Part shown: positions 20,701-27,095 of the stretch, in pieces | Layout: each line of letters opens with the position of its first letter | Position numbering within the stretch: position 1 is the stretch's first letter | Assembly: GCA_027575765.1 (NCBI GenBank) | Contig: JANBPT010000649.1 | Coordinates: 1 to 27,095 of the forward strand | Length of the DNA stretch: 27,095 bases | Direction: 5' to 3' | Origin: Tieghemiomyces parasiticus | Lineage: Eukaryota; Kickxellomycota; Dimargaritomycetes; Dimargaritales; Dimargaritaceae | Notes under the pieces: generated by a model | What the model was told of the DNA's origin: nothing | Seen by the model: only the letters and a program-made list of their open reading frames with translations | The model's database searches: none | Translations under genes and position numbers: made by a program

Positions 20701-21268
20701 CCACCTGGCCCAGAAACTGCACCTGTCCGTCACCCATCCGACAGTACAGCGTGTCCACCGTGCTCTGTTGTGGCTCGGCCTATGGCGGCATCCCACCAAC
20801 CTTACCTTGTCGTCGTCCCATCAAACCTCTCCGCTACCAAATCCCCAGTTCCCGACCACTCTTGACGGGTTCAGCACCCTCCTCCAGGCCAAGATGCAGT
20901 ACGCGCCGGGCGAACGCGACATGAGTCTGCTGTTTCACGAATTTATAGTCGAATTCCCGGACGATGACGGCCAAGGCGGTCAACCACCACGTCGCGAGCG
21001 TCATACCTCCAGTCTGGTCGTCTACGGTACGCCTAACGGTGATACCTCCATGGCCAAGACCGTGGGGCTCCCGGCCGCCATGGCTACCGAATTGATCCTA
21101 GAAGGCAAGCTGGCCGATATGCACGGCGTACATGCCCCGATTTATCCGCAGGTGTATAACCCGATTTTAGCCCGGTTGGCCGGGGAAGGCATCCGGGTTG
21201 TAGAATCTATCGAGCCGAATGGTGTCAGTATGAGCGAGACGCTGGCGTGGAACGGCGGTCAGCTATGA
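17768..21268 (+). CDS. bifunctional lysine-ketoglutarate reductase / saccharopine dehydrogenase (aminoadipic semialdehyde synthase)
   Basis: Exons 17768-18160, 18381-19064 and 19241-21268 (introns 220 and 176 nt, phase 0) give 1,034 residues. The enzyme converts lysine plus 2-oxoglutarate to saccharopine, then saccharopine to aminoadipate semialdehyde plus glutamate, the first two steps of lysine degradation. Residues 1-75 are Arg/Ser/Ala-rich without acidic clusters (YHSTR, RTFSVTRS), a typical mitochondrial presequence. The LKR half (about 80-500) shows IGIRREDKNRWERRVALIP, FSHTHKGQPYNQPTL, RLIDYEL, GMAHNYPG and IAPYTSVLVNGLYW. A Pro/Ala/Thr spacer (about 515-530) leads to the SDH half with a Rossmann motif VLLAGSGMVAKPL near 538-550, NEIGLDPGIDHLTAM and SWCGGLPAPE. 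Order and content match animal and plant LKR/SDH (human about 930 residues), not the separate yeast Lys1 and Lys9 enzymes. The added length is the presequence, the spacer and an insert near 860-880. Confidence 0.95.
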
Positions 21269-21572
21269 GTTGGCGCCAGCTGACGATAATATTTTTTTCA
21301 CTCGCGCCTGTGGGGTTCGCTCTTTCATAAATATATATTTATATCCGTGCATGTGTGTTTTCTCCCCTTTTGGTTTGTTCATCGTCACCGCTTGGGGTGC
21401 CTATTCACCTCTCTCAGGGCCAATAAACCCTTTACCCGCTACCAACGATTTTAATGCAATCAAAATTCACGTATGCCTTGACTGGTCGGGTTACACAACC
21501 CGGGTCATTGTTAAATTACTGGCTGGCCAATGTTGTACAGAGTAAACACGCGGGTTCCTGCGTCTTCCTAAC
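21269..21572. terminator. convergent 3' region of LKR/SDH and VTC1
   Basis: The 304 bases between the two stop codons contain an AT-rich block (about 21328-21343) and an AATAAA at 21422-21427 on the + strand, 154 bases after the LKR/SDH stop. That is a reasonable polyadenylation signal. The frame at 21270-21545 shows no coding character. Confidence 0.4.
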
Positions 21573-22145
21573 TTAGTTCGGACTAGTCACCCCGCTCAGC
21601 GTCATGGCGAGGTGAATTCCCACGCCAATGACCATCACCAGCAATACCACGAGGACAGCACCGCGGTCGTCATAATACCCAGGTTCCCGGCGGGTAAGCC
21701 GGTCGGCGCGGACCCAAAACTGGTACAGTGAATAAATCATCAACCCGACGGCGAACCCGACGAACAAGCAGGCCGGAATCAAATACACGGTATCGGCGTT
21801 ATTAAAGTTGAGGATGGCTAGCCCGACGCCGCCGGTCATGACGGCGGTCCGCACCCAGTGGATAAAGGTGCGTTCGTTGGCAAAGAAGTTCTTGGGGAGG
21901 ACCGGCCGCTCGTCAGACGGTGCGACCGAGGGCTGGCCATAGTGGGAAGCGGCCGCGGCGGCGTTACGACGGACCGTCGTGAGCTTGGCTTTCGACCGCC
22001 GAAAGAGGCCCTGGAACGTGCGTACGATCCCGCGATTCCGTAGCGAACGGTGACTCGATGATGTAGAGGCTTGGCTGCAGATTGATGTGCGGCGGGCGGT
22101 CGACGACCGTTCTGGGACGAAATGCGCGGATTCAGTGGTGGCCAT
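21573..22145 (-). CDS. VTC1: vacuolar transporter chaperone subunit 1 (DUF202/VTC1 membrane protein)
   Basis: A single exon encodes 190 residues. The C-terminal 105 residues match Vtc1: K85 and FFANERTFIHWVRTAV (87-102), a first membrane helix (about 95-113), a second (121-142), the YQFWVRADRLTRRE linker with a PGYYDDR motif, and a third helix (164-183). Vtc1 forms a membrane channel around which the polyphosphate polymerase Vtc4 assembles, passing polyphosphate into the vacuole or acidocalcisome. The conserved Lys/Glu/Arg of KNFFANER correspond to charged residues lining that channel. The N-terminal 84 residues are Ser/Arg-rich and basic (RTFQGLFRRSKAKLTTVRR), so the protein is about 60 residues longer than yeast Vtc1. 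The start at 22145 (GGCCATGGCC context in reverse) is preferred; the frame stays open 31 codons upstream. The gene is divergent from VTC4. Confidence 0.87.
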   Translation of the reverse strand: MATTESAHFVPERSSTARRTSICSQASTSSSHRSLRNRGIVRTFQGLFRRSKAKLTTVRRNAAAAASHYGQPSVAPSDERPVLPKNFFANERTFIHWVRTAVMTGGVGLAILNFNNADTVYLIPACLFVGFAVGLMIYSLYQFWVRADRLTRREPGYYDDRGAVLVVLLVMVIGVGIHLAMTLSGVTSPN

Positions 22146-22300
22146 GGCGAGGAGAATGATGCGGAAAGATGAGTCGGTTGAATAAATCAGGACGAGGGCA
22201 AAGCCAGAGTGACTGGGGCGGTTGGCGTGGTGACCCAAGGGGGCTTATCGAAGATAGTCCAATGCAAGAAAGAAAGAAAAAGAGCGAAGGAGAGGGCGAG

Positions 22301-22326
22301 AAATTTATATATTTATATATAAAAAG
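22301..22326 (-). promoter_or_regulatory. AT-rich TATA-like element of VTC1
   Basis: A 26-base run of A and T that reads TATATAAA-like on the minus strand lies about 155-180 bases upstream of the VTC1 ATG, in otherwise GC-rich DNA. Its position suits a core promoter element. No CACGTG Pho4-type site was noticed between VTC1 and VTC4. Confidence 0.4.
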
Positions 22327-22787
22327 GAAAGCAAGTGGAGTTAGTTAAAAGATGATGCTGAGAAGCTTAATAAGAGTCTGACGAACAGGCATGAGGGCGC
22401 GGTGTGGGAAATTTTGAGGAAGCAGGACCAGGCGGGGACAGATAGGATGAGTTGGTGACTGGGATGGTATATGGGCTGTGCATTGCCTGTGGAAAAGGAT
22501 TAAAGCGTGACCCCATGTTCAGCGGGGCGGAAGAGGGAGAGAGAAGAGGTCGCATGGACGATCCGGTACGCGGCCTGGATTGGGCGAGTGAAACACGGCA
22601 GTCCGATGTCGAGCGCGACGAGGACCACGGTAGCCCGTGTCTGGGCAGTCAGACGCTGTCGCTTTCGCAGGCCCCTTGGCCCTAACCCATTGCACTGGCC
22701 TTCGTAGTCCGCCGTGGCCAGCCCAAGGCTCATCTAAACGGGCGCATGGGGCAACTGGGCAGGGGTTGACAGTCAGGGCGACCTGGT

Positions 22788-23393
22788 ATGGACATGGCCC
22801 TTGGCCCCCCTCGGGCATGGTTTCACCCAGTGGCATCCTTCAGCAGGACGCTGGCGGCGGGTAGGGCCGCGATGCGTATGGGGTGTATGCTAGCCGGCGG
22901 AGGCGCGCTGGGCAGCTATACACATGTGTGCATGCCAGTCGGTCGCGACTTCGTGGACGGCAAACAACAGGCACCCCCGCCGCGTAGACTATCCCTGCAT
23001 ATATGCACTGCATCGTCCCACAGACCCTGGCACCCCACGATGACCAGGGAGGCTTGGACGCCACCGGTCATCCGCCCAGCCTTGTTTGCGCGCGAGTCTA
23101 CCGCCGTCACCGTTGACCAGATTGCGCAGGACAGGTACCCATGCGAGCCAGACGCCACTGGTATCCTACCGCCTCGGTTGACCGGTGTTGGGATGCGGTC
23201 GCGAGGACAGAGAATCACGGCCACCACTTGGCTGCCCTTAGCCTTCGAGAGGGGGTCGACCGGCCCAGCCAGGATGGCACCGCCGTCTACCTTGCACATC
23301 CCTGGCCTGTCTGGAACTAGAGGGCCCGTCGAAACACTCGACCCGCAAGACGACGGCGAACCTGCCGCGGCGGATACACCCTTGGTTCATTAA
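22788..23393 (+). CDS. unsupported open reading frame of 201 codons
   Basis: This is the longest frame in the VTC1-VTC4 intergenic region: ATG at 22788, TAA at 23391-23393. The product is Pro/Arg/Thr-rich with no signal peptide, membrane segment or recognisable domain. An opposite-strand frame of 127 codons (22916-23299) overlaps it and looks equally protein-like. In GC-rich DNA frames of this length can arise by chance. It is recorded because nothing else fills the gap, not because a function can be suggested. Confidence 0.15.
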   Translation: MDMALGPPRAWFHPVASFSRTLAAGRAAMRMGCMLAGGGALGSYTHVCMPVGRDFVDGKQQAPPPRRLSLHICTASSHRPWHPTMTREAWTPPVIRPALFARESTAVTVDQIAQDRYPCEPDATGILPPRLTGVGMRSRGQRITATTWLPLAFERGSTGPARMAPPSTLHIPGLSGTRGPVETLDPQDDGEPAAADTPLVH

Positions 23394-26357
23394 CGGGTGC
23401 GGATATTGACGGATTGACCTTGTCCTGGAGGTGAATATGGGGGACCGCGTCGATCCAATCACCACCAGTCGAAATCGACACAGGCGAGAAAGGTGAAGGT
23501 CAGTCTCCGCCACACAGTCACGATGTCGGTCAATACATACAGCCGCAGTTCATCTCCGCCGTTTCGGTGGTGGCAGGGAGGAAACGAGAGGGGGTGGTTG
23601 ACCTGGGCCTGGAAAATACATGGCGTGGGGAGCTGTGGGTAGCCTGCATTCCGATATTGTACCTGTGCCAGTCCCCGCCGACATGCATATACTGACTAAC
23701 CTCCTAATCCATAACGCTGCAGCGTACTGATTCCCCCTGACAACTTGTACGTCATTGCACCTCGTCGCCCTCCCCCTACCAAATCGACAGTCACACCGAC
23801 GGCCCGATGCCATTTGTTACGTTCTTTGGCAGGTAGATCGTGCGGCATGAAGGCTGTTTGGTGGGCTGACGGGCAACCTATGACCTAGTGAATTACAAGT
23901 GCGCTGGCAGCAGTTTCGACGGGCCGATGCAGGGCCATGCCCTGTAACTTGTGCGCTGAGATAGAAGATGGTGGTCGACTGACCACTCCGCCCGAATAGG
24001 TAGCCCAACTACGGCAGTCAAGTCGACTAGGAGTCCGGGTGCCCCCCCCCCACATGTGGCGTGGCCTAGCTTCGAAGAATTTACAGGCTCCGTCTACCGG
24101 CTGACACATAACCCCCAAGGCATGCCAAATGGACACACGTTTATGGTGTAATCCATTTCGTTTCTTTTTTCCATTCCTGAGCAGGCTTTGATCCCATAGG
24201 ATGCTGGGTGGCGTTGGGAGCCAAATGGATCATGTTGTGACAATGGACGAATAGGCACAGCTCCGTCGACCCACACCCCTCGACACTGGCCTGCCATTGA
24301 TCGAGCGGCTCGCAGGCTTCCCCGGGAAGATAGGGGGCTAAGCTGAGTCTCTGAGGCCAATGGGCTCGTCGGCCTTTTAATCCACCCCTACTCTACCAGA
24401 TACCATATTATTCCCCAGTAAAATAAAGCCGCTATCATCATTGGGGCTGGCGGTGGTGGTGGTGGCAGCATGCAGGGTTGCAGGTTCGTTAGCAAGTCAC
24501 TTACTCATCCCCCCCACCCGCAGGCCACCTGGCCCTTCGCAGTGCGCTGCCACCTATGCATTGTAACCTTGCCCCTCCCCCCTTGTCGTGGACAATTCTT
24601 AGGCACACCCACTCCCACAGTGCGCCTCATAATCACTTTGTGTTCTTGACAGCATATATCCCCCACAAATAAGGATTGCCCTCCTCCCGAGCGGTGTGCC
24701 TCTCAATGCCGCCATCGATTGTCTGACCAGCGCTACTCCCCATCTTCTCCCAGCACTGTCATGCTCCCCGGCTCACCTTCCTTTTTTTTTCTTCAGCGGA
24801 GGAAGGATTCGCAGGGTCGCGACGCAGGCTCTGGCCCTCCAACCTTATTCGTTAGCTGTCTTCCCACTACGTTCTCGCGCTCATAACCTCGTGCTGCACC
24901 TGTGAGCCGTTCAGCGTCTACGACCGATATAAAATACCAGCGCTCCCCGGATGTCCCGGCCACTGGCCTTGAATCCCAGCTGCCGTTTTTCCCACTCGAC
25001 CCCCTCCCTTGCCTCTCAGATCGCGTGTTGCCCAGCCCCGACGCGTCTGTTCTTGCTTATCGCTTCAAGAGTCTGTATCATTCGATGGTCCTCCATCACC
25101 ACACCTCCAACCTCCCGTCTTAACACTCTCCGCTAGTTGGATAAACCCGCCTTTGCTACCCCTCGTCTTCAGCCCTTCCTCGCTTTGCGACCCACCCCTG
25201 CCCCTCCGCCAAAATCCATACCCCGTTCTTAACCGGTTTTACATCGTTGGTTTTGTGTCCCTGCCCCTTGGGGTTAACTGTCCCGCCCTACCTCTATCCC
25301 CGCGTAAGTGCTGGAGTGTCGCTACTAAGGAGCATGCCGGCCTGTCCGTGCCCAAAATGTGGGTGAGACGCGGGGTTGTCGAGTAAGCTTGTGGACATAA
25401 GATAAGCCCATGACACCCGGTGCCGCTGACTTGCTAGCTCGGCCCCCTCTCTACCCACCAGCTCAACCCGCCCTCCCTCTTCCCGGTCGACTCTTGACCA
25501 CCTTTGCCGATTTCACCATGCGTTGCCCGAAGCCTTTCGCATCGCTTACTCATTCGTTAACCCACTCCTGCTAATCCCGCGCCACCCAATCCACTACCCT
25601 TTCTACCTCCCGACCGCCCTGAACCCTCGTCTGCTGGGCCCGTTTTTCTCTCTTCAAACCCCCCCCTCCCCCTTCACCTACGGACTTCGTCTCTCGCGTG
25701 GGGGTGTTTGGTCGCTCAGTCCTACCCTGCATATCAACCAAGTGGTCACCAGCCACGGCACGTCAGTCGCCCTATCGACGTCATTTTCTCTCCTCCCCCC
25801 TCGCCTTCGTTGTCACACGAGCGTCCAACCTTACCCCGTTCTCCTTGCCTACTGCGCCCTTCACTCTCGAAGACCGTGCCTCCTGCAGCACGACCGATAA
25901 TTCAACCCCCCCTTCATTGTCTTCTGGGTAGTGGATTCACTAGTCTTTGGCCTTGTACACCCCGGGTAAGTAACCTGTCCAACGCGACCACGGTCCGACT
26001 TGACTAGACACATGGCCAGACGCGTCGTCCCCGGCGCGGGGGATATCCTGCGCTGCCCTCATCTGGCCCTGGAGAGGCCTTGTCCTCATCTCCTGGCTCG
26101 ATATAACTTGTCGGGCCAGGCCTCCCTCCAATCTCTCCGATCCGCCATGACGTGCCACTTGACCTATTCTCCCCCCTTCCCCTTCTGGGTACGGCAAATT
26201 AGACAAATATATCTCCCTGGCTAGTATGGATATTAATCGTACGTTTCCCCGCACCATTGCGCCCTCTGTCCTACCCGTTGCTCTTTACCATCCGCCCTGG
26301 CCTAGCCTACCTCAGCATCCCTTCCCTCCTAGTAAGAACTCTTGGCCTTAATTTACC

Positions 26358-27095
26358 ATGAAGTTTGGTCAGCAGCTCAAGGAGAATCTCTATCCGGAGT
26401 GGCGCTTCTACTACCTGGACTACGACTCCCTCAAGAAGTACATCAAAGAGCGCGTCGAACATGGCTTCACCGAGAAGGACGAGAGTACCTTCATTGAGAT
26501 GCTAGAGAAGGAACTGCAGAAGGTATGTAATCTTCTTTATCCATAGGGGTTTCGCCCGTGCTCGTCCAGGCGTCGGGTAGGGCGAGTGATCAGGATAGCG
26601 AGCGCCGACCCCCCAGGGACGTGTGGGCTAAGTGCTGAAGGACCCCTGGGCTTTCCCTTCCACTACGTATTCCATTTAGGGCAGGTGTCGCCGACGTTCT
26701 ATTTGATTATTTGGGCCCTTCCCTCTTGCCCGATTTGGCCGGTCGCTCCCGCGTCGGTGACGCGCGCGCGAACGTAGGCTGGCCCGGTTGTTGTTAACCC
26801 GTGCCACCTTTCGACCCGACTCTACCTCACCTATCCCAAGCCCTAACCACCTCCATTTCCTCCTACTTTCTCCCCTGTGCTACTTCCTTCCCCACCGCCA
26901 GGTCTACTCCTTTCACGAGGTCAAGGTTGGCGAGACACGCCGCCACGTCGAGTACTGCCAGCGCAAGCTCAAGAAACTACAGGATGACCCCGCCGCGACC
27001 GACGAGGACTACGCCGAAATTGAGGACGAGATCAACGACATTATCCAGCAGTTCAACCAGCTGGCTCACTTTAGCCGCCTCAATTACTCTGGGTT
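26358..27095 (+). CDS. VTC4: vacuolar transporter chaperone subunit 4, SPX-domain N-terminus (partial)
   Basis: Exon 1 (26358-26522, ending CAGAAG|GTATGT) and exon 2 (from 26902 after CCGCCAG, phase 0, running off the window) give the first 119 residues. They are an SPX domain: the MKFGQQLKENLYPEW start, YYLDYDSLKKYIKER with Y22 and K26 at the inositol-pyrophosphate-binding positions known in yeast Vtc4, the EMLEKELQKVYSFHE helix, and DIIQQFNQLAHFSRLNYSG. The last block is closest to Vtc4 rather than Vtc2/3 or Pho81. Vtc4 is the catalytic ATP-dependent polyphosphate polymerase. Its TTM tunnel domain and C-terminal membrane domain should lie to the right of this window and cannot be checked. 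The intron of 379 nt is the longest in the window. The gene is divergent from VTC1. Confidence 0.92.

Larger units (their letters stand above)
22146..26357. other. 4.2 kb intergenic region between divergent VTC1 and VTC4
   Basis: No gene is recognised. From 22146 to about 22380 it is the AT/purine-rich leader of VTC1. From 22450 to about 24600 it is mixed sequence with scattered frames; the longest, 22788-23393 on +, is listed separately. A C run of ten sits at 24042-24051. From about 24690 to 26340 it is strongly C/T-rich on the + strand, as are the leaders of other genes here but much longer. Donor-like GTAAGT motifs at about 25304 and 25966 leave room for a spliced VTC4 5' UTR. No terminal repeats or transposase-like protein were found. 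Confidence 0.45.

Noticed and set aside
22916..23299. 127-codon minus-strand frame in the VTC1-VTC4 gap
   Set aside because: It overlaps an equally unsupported + strand frame, has no domain or signal, and only one of two overlapping chance frames could be real at most.
23948..24060. Candidate homopolymer-rich repeat or mobile element edge around the C run at 24042-24051
   Set aside because: No inverted repeat, target-site duplication or transposase-like reading frame was found nearby.
25009..25900. Two 125-codon + strand frames upstream of VTC4
   Set aside because: Products are mostly Pro, Leu and Ser, as expected for C/T-rich DNA read in any frame, with no domain or splice logic linking them.

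Overview
The window looks like nuclear DNA of a filamentous, probably early-diverging (zygomycete-grade) fungus. Protein-coding genes are spaced by 0.3 to 4 kb. Most are interrupted by GT-AG introns of about 110 to 380 nt with fungal donors (GTAAGT, GTACGT, GTGAGT), and several products are fungal hallmarks (Rei1, Vtc1, Vtc4, a fungal-type GATA factor). The placement below fungi is an inference, resting on a fused lysine-ketoglutarate reductase/saccharopine dehydrogenase and an RSF1/CECR2-like chromatin protein, neither of which is typical of yeasts. No bacterial operons, CRISPR arrays, rRNA or convincing tRNA genes were found.

Layout, left to right. A 1.37 kb gene-poor stretch precedes a small intronless gene for a secreted, probably GPI-anchored cysteine-rich protein (+, 1370-1885). 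A 94-residue CENP-W-like histone-fold kinetochore gene (-, 3494-3778) faces away from REI1, the cytoplasmic 60S-maturation zinc-finger factor (+, 4754-6515, three exons). Next come a four-exon Tim17/22/23-fold membrane protein gene (-, 6818-8326) and a two-exon GATA zinc-finger gene (-, 8801 to about 10967). Rightward genes follow: a four-pass membrane protein (12708-13388), a five-exon DDT/WHIM-PHD chromatin-remodelling subunit (14339-17032) and a three-exon bifunctional mitochondrial LKR/SDH for lysine breakdown (17768-21268). VTC1 (-, 21573-22145) is convergent with the latter. After a 4.2 kb stretch with no recognisable gene, VTC4 (+, from 26358) starts and runs off the window.

Most genes are unrelated housekeeping functions: ribosome maturation, centromere, mitochondria, chromatin and amino-acid catabolism. 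The exception is the right end, where two subunits of the vacuolar polyphosphate polymerase, Vtc1 and Vtc4, are transcribed divergently from one large intergenic region. That linkage, the LKR/SDH fusion and the RSF1-like gene are the points most worth a second look. All exon joins were derived by hand from splice motifs and reading-frame continuity and have no transcript support.
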